From Nonomuraea longispora (GTDB lineage Bacteria > Actinomycetota > Actinomycetes > Streptosporangiales > Streptosporangiaceae), in the NCBI RefSeq assembly GCF_004348345.1, contig NZ_SMJZ01000040.1, positions 1 to 50,227 on the forward strand: a stretch of DNA of 50,227 nt. The letters run 5' to 3'. A program made the position numbers and the translations under genes. The notes under the pieces are model-generated. The model was not told the origin of the DNA. It saw nothing but the letters and a program-made list of their open reading frames with translations, and made no database searches. This document shows, one piece after another, positions 16,855 through 26,793 of the stretch; position 1 is the first letter of the stretch, and each line of letters starts with the position of its first letter.

Positions 16855-17934
16855 TCACTGGCCCAGCCAAATGGCCCTTATCCGCCCGACTTCCGACATT
16901 CTGCGCTCCGCCAGCCTATCTGCTGCAACAGCAGGAGGAACGCCCTCGTCGGCCGCTATCGCGAAAATTTTCAGCGTTGTGTCATAGATCTGAGTCGCCT
17001 TGGACCGTGCCCGTTCCATGTCGAAGCCCTCGATCTCGTCGGCGACCTGGATCACGCCGCCGGAGTTCACGACGTAGTCGGGCGCGTAGAGGATCTCACG
17101 TTCGGCGAGTTGTTTCTCCACGCCGGAATGCGCGAGCTGGTTGTTGGCCGCTCCGCAGACGATCTTCGCGCGAAGCTCCGTGACCATGTCGTCGTCGAGC
17201 ACCCCGCCCAGCGCGCAGGGCGCGAAGACGTCGATGTCGCAGCGGGCCAGGGCCCGCGCGTCGGCCACCACGTCGACCTCGGGGCGGCGCACGCGCACGC
17301 GCTCGACCGCCTTGGGGTCGACGTCGCAGATCACGACCTCGGCGCCGTCCTCGCGCAGGAGCTCGACCAGGCGGTGACCCACCTTGCCGACCCCTTCGAC
17401 GCCGACCCTCCTGCCGTGGAGCGACGGCGTGCCGTAGACGCGCTCGGCCGAGGCACGCATGCCCCGGAACACGCCGAAGGCCGTCAGGATGGACGAGTCG
17501 CCGGCCCCGCCGTGGGCCTGCGTGCGGCCCGTCACATGGCGCGACTCACGGGCGATGACGTCCATGTCCTCGCTGTAGGTGCCCACGTCGCAGGCGGTGA
17601 TGTAGCGTCCGCCGAGCGACTCGACGAACCTGCCGTAGGCGCGCAGCAGCGCCTCGCTCTTGTCGCGCGCCGGGTCGCCGATGATGACGGCCTTGCCGCC
17701 TCCGAGGTCGAGGCCGGCCAGCGCGTTCTTGTAGGACATGCCCTTGGCGAGGTTGAGCACGTCGGCCAGCGCCGCCTGCTCGTTCTCGTACGGATAGAAG
17801 CGGGTGCCTCCCAGCGCCGGGCCCAGCGCCGTGTTGTGGATGGCGATGATGGCACGCAGGCCGCTCTGCTCGTCGGCGCAGAAGACGACCTGCTCGTGCA
17901 CGTCCTTGTGGGACGCTCCAAAGACGTCGGTCAC
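16855..17934 (-). CDS. vdh: Leu/Val/Phe dehydrogenase (valine dehydrogenase type)
   Basis: NAD-dependent oxidative deamination of branched-chain amino acids. 359 residues with the GTG start at 17934, preceded by GGGAG eight bases away. Catalytic region [19 protein letters not shown] holds the two active-site lysines (K69 and K81). The Rossmann motif is GVEGVGKVG (about 180-190). The gene lies two positions before bldC, matching the position of vdh in Streptomyces as I recall it. Substrate preference among Leu, Val and Phe cannot be read directly. Confidence 0.88.
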   Translation of the reverse strand: MTDVFGASHKDVHEQVVFCADEQSGLRAIIAIHNTALGPALGGTRFYPYENEQAALADVLNLAKGMSYKNALAGLDLGGGKAVIIGDPARDKSEALLRAYGRFVESLGGRYITACDVGTYSEDMDVIARESRHVTGRTQAHGGAGDSSILTAFGVFRGMRASAERVYGTPSLHGRRVGVEGVGKVGHRLVELLREDGAEVVICDVDPKAVERVRVRRPEVDVVADARALARCDIDVFAPCALGGVLDDDMVTELRAKIVCGAANNQLAHSGVEKQLAEREILYAPDYVVNSGGVIQVADEIEGFDMERARSKATQIYDTTLKIFAIAADEGVPPAVAADRLAERRMSEVGRIRAIWLGQ

Positions 17935-18037
17935 GGTAGTGACTCCCTGTCCGGTCCACCGCACCTTCGCGGCGGAGATCGCCTAACAGCCTAGTCTCGA
18001 CAGTGCGCGCGGGTTCGCTTCGTGACACGATGCCTCC

Positions 18038-18901
18038 GTGCTGCCCTATGCCGCCTACCTCCGCGTCTATGAGCCACTGACCGCGTTCGCCGAGCCCGAG
18101 CGCAAGGCATGGGCCGACTACGCCGACTCACGTGACCGCCCGCGGCGCGCGACCGCACTCAATGCGGAGCACGGCGAGTCGGTTCTCCGTCTGCTCGGCA
18201 TGCCTCCCCAGCCCGTGCCCGCCCAGGAGAGCCCCAACGCCTATCTGCGGCGCGTTGAGGACCGCCTCTACGTTTGCCCATGGCAGACCCGTCTGCGTTC
18301 GTGGCTGGCCTTCTCAAGGCTGCGCGGCACCACACCGGCGAAGCTGATGGACCGTCTCGTGCCCAAGGCGATCGCCGAGCAGACTGCCGACGACTTCGAT
18401 CGCTACAAGCGCAAGGCGGGGTCGTCCGCGCTGCGCACGCACATCCGCACGACGACGTGGCACGTGCCGCCGGCGTGGTTCGTGCCGTTCGACGGCAACG
18501 AGCGCTGGCTGGTGCTCGGAGCCGCCGCCCCTGGGCAGGACGTGACGACGACTACGGGGCGTAACCTCATCTACGTCACCTCCATGGCACAGGCCAGGCG
18601 GCGGGCGGCGCGGGCGCTCAACGTGCTGCGCCGGCACCTCGGCGACGTCGCCTCCAACTTCGACGTCGAGGACATCGCCAGGTGGCTGGAGGAGTTCCAT
18701 CCCCACTCGCTGGTGGAGCTCGACTACGGCGGCCTCGTGCGCCTCATGGACGACGACGCGCTGCAGGCGGACCAGTCGGTCGCGGAGCTGTCCGCGGCCC
18801 TCACCGGCCTGGACACGGGTCAAGAAGAACTTGCCTACGCCATGTATCAGAGGGTCATCCTGCGGTGGAAGTCAATGCAACAACTGGAATCTGCCAACTG
18901 A
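18038..18901 (+). CDS. Conserved actinobacterial hypothetical protein beside bldC
   Basis: 287-residue soluble protein starting at GTG 18038 (VLPYAAYLRVYEPL). No signal peptide, membrane segment or catalytic motif that I recognise. Trp- and Arg-rich, with YVCPWQTRLRSWLAFSRLRG near residue 80 and TWHVPPAWFVPF near 145. A homologous gene occupies the same place between vdh and bldC in other actinomycetes (recollection), so it is a real and conserved gene of unknown function. Divergent from vdh, with 103 bases between starts. Confidence 0.75.
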   Translation: MLPYAAYLRVYEPLTAFAEPERKAWADYADSRDRPRRATALNAEHGESVLRLLGMPPQPVPAQESPNAYLRRVEDRLYVCPWQTRLRSWLAFSRLRGTTPAKLMDRLVPKAIAEQTADDFDRYKRKAGSSALRTHIRTTTWHVPPAWFVPFDGNERWLVLGAAAPGQDVTTTTGRNLIYVTSMAQARRRAARALNVLRRHLGDVASNFDVEDIARWLEEFHPHSLVELDYGGLVRLMDDDALQADQSVAELSAALTGLDTGQEELAYAMYQRVILRWKSMQQLESAN

Positions 18902-19223
18902 ACCCCAATACGGCCGTCTGACCTGCATAAGTAGGTCACGTCTCGCGGCTGCTCTCTTCTGCGAACTGAGTAGTTTGCCGTTTTCACTGCGATACCACGA
19001 ACCGTGTCGCTAGAATCACCGAGCGTGACATGGCCACGGGGGCGGGCAGTTGGGTCAAAGAAGGGCTCGCCAATCGCTCTGCGTGGCGGTATGGTCACAT
19101 CGGGTGATGCCGCATATGGCTCAGAAAAGCCGCACGCTCTGCGCCATAGGGGGACATCCGTGACACGCGCAAAGGCAGTCACAGGATCGCTAAGCCGGTC
19201 CACACGGAGGAGAGGCCGCACAA
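18902..19223 (+). other. Upstream region of bldC
   Basis: 322 bases without a supported gene, more AT-rich than its neighbours. TAGAAT at about 19010 could be a -10 element, but no good -35 lies 16-18 bases upstream. Short frames here have no plausible content. Probably the bldC promoter and leader; BldC is known to bind AT-rich direct repeats, which I cannot delimit here. Confidence 0.45.
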
Positions 19224-19427
19224 ATGTCAGCTCGTACACCCGAGGCCGAGCCGCTGCTCACGCCCGCTGAGGTCGCGACCATGTTCAGGGTCGACCCCAA
19301 GACCGTTACGCGGTGGGCCAAGGCGGGCAAGTTGACGTCGATTCGTACCCTCGGCGGTCATCGGCGTTACCGGGAGACCGAGGTCCGCGCACTGCTCGCG
19401 GGGATCCCGCAGCAGCGCTCGGAGTAG
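19224..19427 (+). CDS. bldC: BldC developmental regulator
   Basis: 67-residue MerR-like winged-helix protein without an effector domain: LLTPAEVATMFRVDPKTVTRWAKAGKLTSIRTLGGHRRYRETEV (first helices to the wing; about 10-53). Size and sequence match BldC, which binds direct repeats cooperatively and delays entry into sporulation in Streptomyces. A GGAGGAGAGG ribosome site precedes the ATG. Its presence suggests a morphologically differentiating actinomycete, although BldC also occurs outside sporulating genera. Confidence 0.95.
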   Translation: MSARTPEAEPLLTPAEVATMFRVDPKTVTRWAKAGKLTSIRTLGGHRRYRETEVRALLAGIPQQRSE

Positions 19428-19574
19428 CCGAGAGGGTCGTCACGGACCTCAGGGGGGTTGAGGGTGGACCAGGCGCGCAACGGAGCCCGGTCCACCGTGT
19501 GACGACGTGACGTCGCATGGGAAGTTGGCGCCGCCCGCCCGGCGCCACTCTTCCCCGTTCTCGTCCCCTGACCT

Positions 19575-20225
19575 TTACGCCAGCCGCTCCAGCAGCCTGG
19601 CGACGTCGCCGTCATATGTCGCGGCGACACCGAGCAGCGCGACCATGTGATCGACCAGCATCTTCTCGAGCGTCGGTCGCTCCACGTCGCGATGCTCGAG
19701 CCAGTCGAGACCGGCCGTCTCCACGGAGGCGATCCACGACCTCAGGGTCGTGCGCAGCACCGGGCTGGGCTCCTCGACGTGCATCTGCTTCTGGATGAGG
19801 CGGAAAAGGCGCCGGCGCACACCGTCGACGATCTCTCCCACCTCGCCCGCCCTGTTGGCGGGACCGCCGCGCAGGAGCGCGGCGAATCCGGCCGCGTGCT
19901 CCTCGACGAAGTCGAAATACCGTTTGAGCCCGGAGGCCAGCTCGTCGAGCGGACTGCCGCCATCATGCGGCCGCAGCCGGGACTCCAACTGCTCCGCCGC
20001 GCTCCTCAGCGCGGCCACGTAGAGCTCCTGCTTGCCGCCGAAATAGTGGTAGACCAGGGCCCGCGAAGCCCCCGCGGCCGCCGCCACGTCGTCGATCGAG
20101 ACGTCTTCCGCGTCGCGCGTGCTGAACAGTTCCAGAGCCGCCGCCATGAGCTCCTCGCGCCGCCGGTCGACGCTGAGCCTGCGCCGAGCCGGACGCGCCT
20201 TCTCGGCCGACCTGCCTGGTGTCAC
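19575..20225 (-). CDS. TetR-family transcriptional regulator
   Basis: 216-residue TetR regulator with a classical N-terminal helix-turn-helix (VSIDDVAAAAGASRALVYHYFGGKQELY, about 41-69) after a basic Arg-rich tail, then an all-helical ligand domain. Divergent from a LacI-type regulator with 145 bases between starts, which contain an inverted repeat GCACAG/CTGTGC close to this start. The ligand is unknown. Confidence 0.9.
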   Translation of the reverse strand: MTPGRSAEKARPARRRLSVDRRREELMAAALELFSTRDAEDVSIDDVAAAAGASRALVYHYFGGKQELYVAALRSAAEQLESRLRPHDGGSPLDELASGLKRYFDFVEEHAAGFAALLRGGPANRAGEVGEIVDGVRRRLFRLIQKQMHVEEPSPVLRTTLRSWIASVETAGLDWLEHRDVERPTLEKMLVDHMVALLGVAATYDGDVARLLERLA

Positions 20226-20229
20226 ACCT

Positions 20230-20249
20230 GCACAGTATCCGACCTGTGC
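20230..20249. promoter_or_regulatory. Candidate TetR operator
   Basis: Inverted repeat GCACAG (20230-20235) and CTGTGC (20244-20249) separated by eight bases, starting five bases upstream of the tetR start. Position fits autoregulation, but the arms are short. Confidence 0.35.
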
Positions 20250-20370
20250 TCCCGCCGATGGCGGCGGTTATTCGGCCAATATCGGGCTCTCTGTAACGGA
20301 GGCCGTACCCTGCGGCTAACTCGATCGTTTGGTCAGACAGGTGCCCATATCCGCATCGCGGGGGAGACAC

Positions 20371-21420
20371 ATGTCAGGACCGCCCGTCAACACGTCATCC
20401 ATCGCCGAGCTCAGAGAGGTAGATACCCTGCCTCGGCCCAGACCCACCATCCGCAACGTCGCCGAACGAGCCGGCGTCTCGAAATCGCTGGTCTCACTCG
20501 TGCTGCGCGGATCCCCGCACGTGAGCGAGCACCGGCGCCAGGCCGTGCTGCAGGCCGCACGTGAACTCGGCTACCGGCCCAACGCGGTCGCGCGAAGCCT
20601 GGTCGAAGGGCGTACCCACCTGGTGGGGGCGCTCGTCGCCAACCTGCACAACCCTTTTTACGCCGAGTTCCTCGACGGACTGCAGGAAAGCCTGCACGGC
20701 GACGGTCTGCGCATGCTGATCGGGAACAGCCAGTGGGATCCGGCGTTCGAGGACGAGGCCGTGGAGGCCTTCCTTGAGCTCAGAGTCGACGGGCTGGTCC
20801 TGCTGGGCATCGCGCCGACCAGCGAGACGCTGATCGAGGCGACCTCCTACACGCCCACGGTCGTCGTCGGGGAACGTGACATCGAGCTCGACGGCGTCGA
20901 CATCGTGGTCGACGACGACCAACTGGGCGCCCGCCTGGCCATCGACCACCTGGTCGATCTCGGCCACAAGCGGATCGCGCACATCGAGGGCCCCCGCTCG
21001 TCGCGCTGCGAGGGTTACCTCGTCGCGATGCGCAGGCACTCGCTGGCACCGTACATCATGGTCGAGGCCGCGGACGCGACCGAGGACAGCGGCAGGGAGG
21101 CGGCGCTCGCCCTGCTGACCCGCGACCCCAGGCCCACGGCGATCTTCGCGGCCAGCGACGCGGTCGCGCTCGGTGTGCTGTCGGCCGCCGGAGACCTGGG
21201 CCTGCGCGTGCCCGAGGACCTGTCGGTGGTCGGCTACGACAACACGCACCTCGCGGCCTCCCGCCACATCTCGCTGACCTCGGTCGACCAGCCCCGCCGT
21301 GCCATGGGCAGGTCGGCGGCCGCGCTGCTCAGCGACCGCATCGGAGACCCCGCCAAGAGCTCCCGGCTGCGGGAGGTGCGCTCGGAGCTGATCGTGCGAC
21401 GGAGCACGGCCCCCGCCTGA
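20371..21420 (+). CDS. LacI-family transcriptional regulator
   Basis: 349 residues from ATG 20371, preceded by GGGGAG. An unusual 23-residue N-terminal tail precedes the helix-turn-helix and hinge (TIRNVAERAGVSKSLVSLVLRG, about 25-46; GYRPNAVARSL), then a periplasmic-binding-protein-like sugar domain ending in the usual TSVDQPRRAMG segment. LacI regulators generally repress sugar-uptake or catabolism genes. A cell-wall amino-sugar gene pair (amidase/GH20) lies about 0.5 kb downstream and is a possible but unproven target. Confidence 0.92.
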   Translation: MSGPPVNTSSIAELREVDTLPRPRPTIRNVAERAGVSKSLVSLVLRGSPHVSEHRRQAVLQAARELGYRPNAVARSLVEGRTHLVGALVANLHNPFYAEFLDGLQESLHGDGLRMLIGNSQWDPAFEDEAVEAFLELRVDGLVLLGIAPTSETLIEATSYTPTVVVGERDIELDGVDIVVDDDQLGARLAIDHLVDLGHKRIAHIEGPRSSRCEGYLVAMRRHSLAPYIMVEAADATEDSGREAALALLTRDPRPTAIFAASDAVALGVLSAAGDLGLRVPEDLSVVGYDNTHLAASRHISLTSVDQPRRAMGRSAAALLSDRIGDPAKSSRLREVRSELIVRRSTAPA

Positions 21421-21586
21421 GGCGAACGGGTGACCTGCCGCGGCGCCCCGGAGCCGCAGCAGGTCTCCTGTTGCCCAAACCTGGGTCAAGCCGCGTGGCG
21501 GCGCGCTGACGCGCCGGTTTACTCGTCAGCGTCATGCTAAGAGTGGCCGGTTCGATCCGGTCACTGTCTGATCCGGGGGAACAGTC

Positions 21587-21835
21587 ATGCGTGATCCGGA
21601 ACTGGTGTCCTGCGCCCAGCGCGCCGCGGCGGAGCTCGAACGCGCGTGGGGCCACTGGCGAACGGGCCGTGGGCGGGGCGGCGACGCCACCGCCGAGTCG
21701 GTCGCCAGCTACGTCGCCCACTCGCTCGACCACCCGTGGGGCCGTCCCCGCGTCGTGCTCGGCCTAGACGCCGAGGACGCGCGGGAGCTCGCCGCCCTGC
21801 TCGAACGGCAGGAGGTCGGCGAGCGCGTCTGGTGA
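21587..21835 (+). CDS. Small conserved hypothetical protein
   Basis: 82 residues with a strong ribosome site (GGGGGAA six to eight bases before the ATG). Helical N-terminus (ELVSCAQRAAAELERAWGHW), a Gly/Arg linker, then YVAHSLDHPWGRPRVVLGLDAEDARELAALLER. No catalytic motif. Actinobacterial small proteins of this kind are uncharacterised. Codon use and spacing support a real gene. Confidence 0.65.
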   Translation: MRDPELVSCAQRAAAELERAWGHWRTGRGRGGDATAESVASYVAHSLDHPWGRPRVVLGLDAEDARELAALLERQEVGERVW

Positions 21836-21922
21836 GAGCGCGCCCGGCGAGGACGCGGCACGCAGGCGCCACACTCGGCATATCGGCCGTCCCGGGCGCG
21901 GGGCTCGCGTAAGTTGGACGGC

Positions 21923-22798
21923 ATGCGTGCTCTTCCCGTCACGATCCTCGCCGTCTGCGGCCTGATCGCCTCCGCGTGTGGCGGCACCGGCACCGGTGAC
22001 GCCGCCACAGGTCAGGCCGCCACCACGAGCACGGAGGAGGAGGCTTCCTCCACGGCCCCCGCCAAGACGCTCGATCCCGCCGAGACCACGGGGCCAGCCG
22101 GAACCGCGGGAAGCGCCGAGCGGGCGCGGGAGGCACGGCCGCTCGATGGGAAGGTCGTCGTCATCGACCCGGGACACAACGGCGGCAACTACCGCGCCCC
22201 CAAGCAGATCAACCGCCAGGTCGACGTGCTGACCAAGAAGAAGGCCTGCGACACCACCGGCACCGCCACCGACAGCGGCTACAGCGAGGCCGCGTTCACC
22301 TGGGACGTGTCCACCCGGATGGTCAGAATCCTCGAGAGGCGCGGCGCCACGGTCAAGCTGACCAGGTCGGGCAACGACGGAGTCGGCCCCTGCATCACCC
22401 GTCGCGCCGCCATCGGCAACAAGGCGAAGGCGGACGCCGCGATCTCCGTGCACGCCGACGGGTCCGCGCCCGGCAACCACGGCTTCCACGTCATCATGCC
22501 CAAGAAGATCAACGGACCGGTCGACAAGGTGGTCGGCCGTTCGAGCAGGCTCGGCGTCGCCGTACGCGACGCCTTCGCCAAGGGCACGGGCCTGCCCTAC
22601 TCCACCTACATCGGCAAGAAGGCGCTCGACTACCGCAGCGACCTCGGCGGGCTCAACCTGTCGACGGTGCCGAAGATCTTCGTCGAGTGCGGCAACATGC
22701 GCAACGCCGCCGAGGCGGCCAAGTTCAGGCGCCCGAAGTTCCGGCAGAAGATCGCGCTGGCTTTGGCCAACGGTTTGCAGCACTATCTCAAAGCATGA
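21923..22798 (+). CDS. N-acetylmuramoyl-L-alanine amidase lipoprotein (Amidase_3)
   Basis: 291-residue surface-anchored peptidoglycan hydrolase. Signal peptide with lipobox LIASAC (C19), a Thr/Ala/Glu-rich tether (about 20-75), then a zinc amidase domain: VVIDPGHNGGN (first Zn His), SEAAF (Glu ligand), AISVHADGS (second His) and KIFVECGNMRNAAEA (catalytic Glu). It cuts the bond between MurNAc and the stem peptide. The stop overlaps the ATG of the downstream hexosaminidase (ATGA), so the two are translationally coupled. Confidence 0.93.
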   Translation: MRALPVTILAVCGLIASACGGTGTGDAATGQAATTSTEEEASSTAPAKTLDPAETTGPAGTAGSAERAREARPLDGKVVVIDPGHNGGNYRAPKQINRQVDVLTKKKACDTTGTATDSGYSEAAFTWDVSTRMVRILERRGATVKLTRSGNDGVGPCITRRAAIGNKAKADAAISVHADGSAPGNHGFHVIMPKKINGPVDKVVGRSSRLGVAVRDAFAKGTGLPYSTYIGKKALDYRSDLGGLNLSTVPKIFVECGNMRNAAEAAKFRRPKFRQKIALALANGLQHYLKA

Positions 22799-24387
22799 TT
22801 CCTCACCCTGCGCTGCACAGTGATCTCTCTGTTTCCTGCGATCTGGCCACGGGCGCCACGGTGTCCGGTGACCTGGCCGACGCCGTACGCCTCGCCCTTC
22901 CCATGCTCGACCTGCGGCCGGGTGACTCGGGTGAGATCGACGTCCGGCAGGACGCCGCGCTCGGCGAGGAGGCCTACCGGCTGACGACGGGCTCCAGGGG
23001 TGTCGAGATCGTGGCCGGCGGGCGCGCGGGCGCGTTCTACGCCGCGCAGTCGTTGCACCAGTTGCTGCCCGACGCCTCCTACCGGTTCTCCGAGCAGGCG
23101 TCGTGGCCCGTCCCGGGGGTGCGCATCGAGGACGCACCGCGGTTCCCCTGGCGCGGGCTGCACCTCGACGTGGCCCGGCATTTCTTCCCCAAGCGGGAGT
23201 TGCTCCGCCTGATCGACCTCATGGCGGTGCACAAGCTCAACCGGCTGCACCTGCACCTGGTCGACGACCAGGGGTGGCGGGTGGAGAGCCGGGCCTACCC
23301 GCCGCTGCACGAGGTCTCCTCGCACCGGCCGCGCACGGCGGTCCACGCCCACGACGAACCGGCGGAGTACGACGACGTCCCGCACGGCGGCTACTACACG
23401 CTCGACGACCTGGCGGAGATCGGCGCCTACGCCCGCGCCAGGTGCGTCACGGTCGTGCCCGAGATCGACGTGCCCGGTCACGCCTCGGCGATCCTGGCCG
23501 CCTACCCGTCGCTGGGGGCCACCGGCGAGCGTTACGACGTGCTCGACCGGTGGGGCATCTCCCCCGCGATCCTGTCGCCGCTGCCGCCGACCGTCGAGTT
23601 CCTCACCACGATCTTCGACGAGCTGATCGGGGCGCTGGGCGAGACCCCCTACGTGCACATCGGCGGCGATGAGGTGGTGCTCGACCACTGGGGCGCCTCC
23701 GCGGAGATCACCGCCTACCGTGGCTCCCTCGGCCTGTCCACGTCGGTCGAGCTGCAGGCGTGGTTCCTGCGGCGGCTGGCCGACGCGCTGGCCGAGCGGG
23801 GCGCGCGGGCCGTGGTGTGGGACGAGGCGTTCGTCGGTGGCGGTCTGCGCCAGGACACGATCGTCATGCCGTGGCGCGGCATGGGCGTGGGCCGCCGGGC
23901 CGCCGCCGCGGGGCACGACGTGGTCGCAACCCCCGTGTTCCCGTTGTACTTCGACTACGCCGAGTCGGGCTCCCCCGACGAGCCGAGGGCCATCGGCGAC
24001 ACCATCACCGTCGAGGACGTCGCCGCCTTCCGCCCGGCGCCCGGCGACTGGACGGACGACGAGCGGGCCCGGGTCGTGGGCGCGCAGGCGCAACTCTGGA
24101 GCGAGCGGGTGCCCGACGCCCGTACGGTCGACTACAAGCTGTGGCCGCGGGCCTGCGCCCTGGCCGAGGTGGCCTGGTCGGGCGGGACGGCCGACGGCTT
24201 CACGGGCCGCCTGGAGCGGCACCTGGGCCGGCTGGACGCCATCGGGGTGGAATACCGGCCGCTCGCGGGGCCGCACCCGTGGCAGCGGCGGCACCCGCAC
24301 CGGCCGAGTCGGATACCGATGTCCGAGCGGATGGCCCACATCGAGGCCATGACGCACGACCCGGAGTCGACCCGGCCCAGCCTGTGA
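22795..24387 (+). CDS. Beta-N-acetylhexosaminidase (GH20)
   Basis: 530 residues. An N-terminal GH20b-like alpha/beta domain (about 1-110) is followed by a GH20 barrel beginning PRFPWRGLHLDVARHF. Catalytic pair D292-E293 in HIGGDEV; the sugar N-acetyl group acts as nucleophile in this family. Removes terminal GlcNAc/GalNAc from chitin oligomers or wall fragments. No signal peptide is visible, so it is probably cytoplasmic, unless an export route is missed. Coupled to the amidase lipoprotein gene, which suggests wall-fragment turnover rather than chitin digestion. Confidence 0.93.
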   Translation: MIPHPALHSDLSVSCDLATGATVSGDLADAVRLALPMLDLRPGDSGEIDVRQDAALGEEAYRLTTGSRGVEIVAGGRAGAFYAAQSLHQLLPDASYRFSEQASWPVPGVRIEDAPRFPWRGLHLDVARHFFPKRELLRLIDLMAVHKLNRLHLHLVDDQGWRVESRAYPPLHEVSSHRPRTAVHAHDEPAEYDDVPHGGYYTLDDLAEIGAYARARCVTVVPEIDVPGHASAILAAYPSLGATGERYDVLDRWGISPAILSPLPPTVEFLTTIFDELIGALGETPYVHIGGDEVVLDHWGASAEITAYRGSLGLSTSVELQAWFLRRLADALAERGARAVVWDEAFVGGGLRQDTIVMPWRGMGVGRRAAAAGHDVVATPVFPLYFDYAESGSPDEPRAIGDTITVEDVAAFRPAPGDWTDDERARVVGAQAQLWSERVPDARTVDYKLWPRACALAEVAWSGGTADGFTGRLERHLGRLDAIGVEYRPLAGPHPWQRRHPHRPSRIPMSERMAHIEAMTHDPESTRPSL

Positions 24388-24415
24388 GCGTCGTCGGGTC
24401 GTCAGCTCATCGGGG

Positions 24416-24438
24416 CGCCGGTCGGAGGACCGGCGTTT
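24416..24438 (+). terminator. Terminator after the GH20 gene
   Basis: 8-bp stem CGCCGGTC/GACCGGCG (24416-24423 with 24428-24435), four-base loop, then TTT. It lies between convergent genes, with the T run on the plus side. Confidence 0.55.
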
Positions 24439-24450
24439 CCGGCTCCGGTC

Positions 24451-25005
24451 TCAGAAGGCCGGGCGGTCGTTGAGTACGCGCTGGAAGAGCCTGTGGTCCT
24501 GCCAGCGCCCGTCGATCTCCAGGTAGCGCGGCGCGGTGCCGACAAGTTCGAAACCGGCCTTGCGGAGCACGGCCTGCGAGGCCGCGTTGCCGACCAGGGT
24601 GCCCGCCGCGACCCTGTGCAGGCCGAGATCCTGGTCGGCCATCCGGCACACCTCCACGACGGCGCGGGTGGTCAGGCCGCGACCCGCGTAGTCGGCGTCG
24701 ATCCAGTAACCGAGGTCGCCGTTGAGCCACGGGCCGCGGACGATGTTGTTGAGCGTCATGCGGCCCACGACCCGCTCGCCGTCGGTGAGCAACCACGGCA
24801 TCGCCCGGCCCTCGCCCTGCTGGGCCAGCAGGTCCTTCAGCCGGTGGAGCTGGCCGGGGAGGGTGAAGAACTCCGCCGGCCTGCGCGGCTCCCATGGCCG
24901 CAGGTATTCGCGGTTGCGGACGTAGGCGCGCAGCAGCGGCTCGGCGTCACGGTCGGTGGCCGGGCGCAGGACCACGCCGCCTGGGAGGGGTACCTCTTGG
25001 ATCAC
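24451..25005 (-). CDS. GNAT N-acetyltransferase (RimJ/RimL type)
   Basis: 184 residues with the GNAT fold of the RimJ/RimL group: an early GVVLRPATDRDAEPLLRAY strand-helix, central MTLNNIVRGPWLNGDLGYWID, acetyl-CoA loop DADYAGRGLTTRAVVEV (about 107-123), and C-terminal GFELVGTAPRYLEIDGRWQDH. Likely acetylates a protein N-terminus or small amine; the substrate is not readable. Stands alone on the minus strand. Confidence 0.9.
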   Translation of the reverse strand: MIQEVPLPGGVVLRPATDRDAEPLLRAYVRNREYLRPWEPRRPAEFFTLPGQLHRLKDLLAQQGEGRAMPWLLTDGERVVGRMTLNNIVRGPWLNGDLGYWIDADYAGRGLTTRAVVEVCRMADQDLGLHRVAAGTLVGNAASQAVLRKAGFELVGTAPRYLEIDGRWQDHRLFQRVLNDRPAF

Positions 25006-25052
25006 CGTCCCACCTTAGGAGATCCCGCTCACACAGCGGTGTTCTTACGGCG

Positions 25053-26117
<1,065 letters not shown>

Positions 26118-26123
26118 CACGGG

Positions 26124-26774
26124 TCAGGCTACCAACCCGGCCTCGTAGGCGATGATCGCGGCCTGCACCCGGTTGCGGACGTCGAGCCGGTTGAGGATGG
26201 CGCTCACGTACGCCTTCACCGTGCCCTCCACGATGTGCAGCCTGCGGGCGATCTCGGCGTTGGACAGACCGGCTGCGAGCAGGGCGAGCACCTCCCGCTC
26301 CCGGTCGGTGAGGCTCTCGACGCGCTCACGCGCCTCGGCGCCTTTCGCCATCCGGCCGCCCGACAGCTGGGTGATCACCCGCTGGGCGACCTTGGGCGAC
26401 AGGTACGCCGCCCCCTCGGCCACCGCGTGGATCCCGGCGATCAGCTCGCGCGGGTCTCCCGACTTGAGCAGGAACCCGGCGGCTCCCACGTCGAGCGCCT
26501 TGGCGATGTAGTCGTCCTCGCCGAACGTGGTCAGCATCACCACGGCCGCGCCTGGCGCCACGTTGCGCAGCTCGGCCGCGGCGGCAAGCCCGTCGAGCCT
26601 GGGCATCCGGATGTCGAGCAGCACCACGTCGGGCCGGTGGCCGATGGCCAGGTCTACGGCCTGTCTGCCGTCGGCGGCCTCGGCCACCACCTCGAGCGAC
26701 GGGTCGGAGGCGAGGATCGCCCGGACACCAGCCCTGATCATGGCCTCGTCGTCGGCGAGGAGTATGCGGATCAC
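26124..26774 (-). CDS. NarL/FixJ-family response regulator (orphan)
   Basis: 216 residues from GTG 26774. Receiver domain with acidic pocket DDE, phosphoacceptor D54 (VLLDIRMP), switch Thr in LTTFG and Lys in LLKSGDP. C-terminal LuxR helix-turn-helix LTDREREVLALLAAGLSNAEIARRLHIVEGTVKAYVSAIL. No histidine kinase is adjacent. It is immediately followed by pyrD. An in-frame ATG at 26795 would overlap the divergent tautomerase-fold gene's ATG (CCATGG at 26792-26797), so the GTG is preferred. Confidence 0.92.
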   Translation of the reverse strand: MIRILLADDEAMIRAGVRAILASDPSLEVVAEAADGRQAVDLAIGHRPDVVLLDIRMPRLDGLAAAAELRNVAPGAAVVMLTTFGEDDYIAKALDVGAAGFLLKSGDPRELIAGIHAVAEGAAYLSPKVAQRVITQLSGGRMAKGAEARERVESLTDREREVLALLAAGLSNAEIARRLHIVEGTVKAYVSAILNRLDVRNRVQAAIIAYEAGLVA

Positions 26775-26793
26775 ACCTTCTATATTGGCCCCC

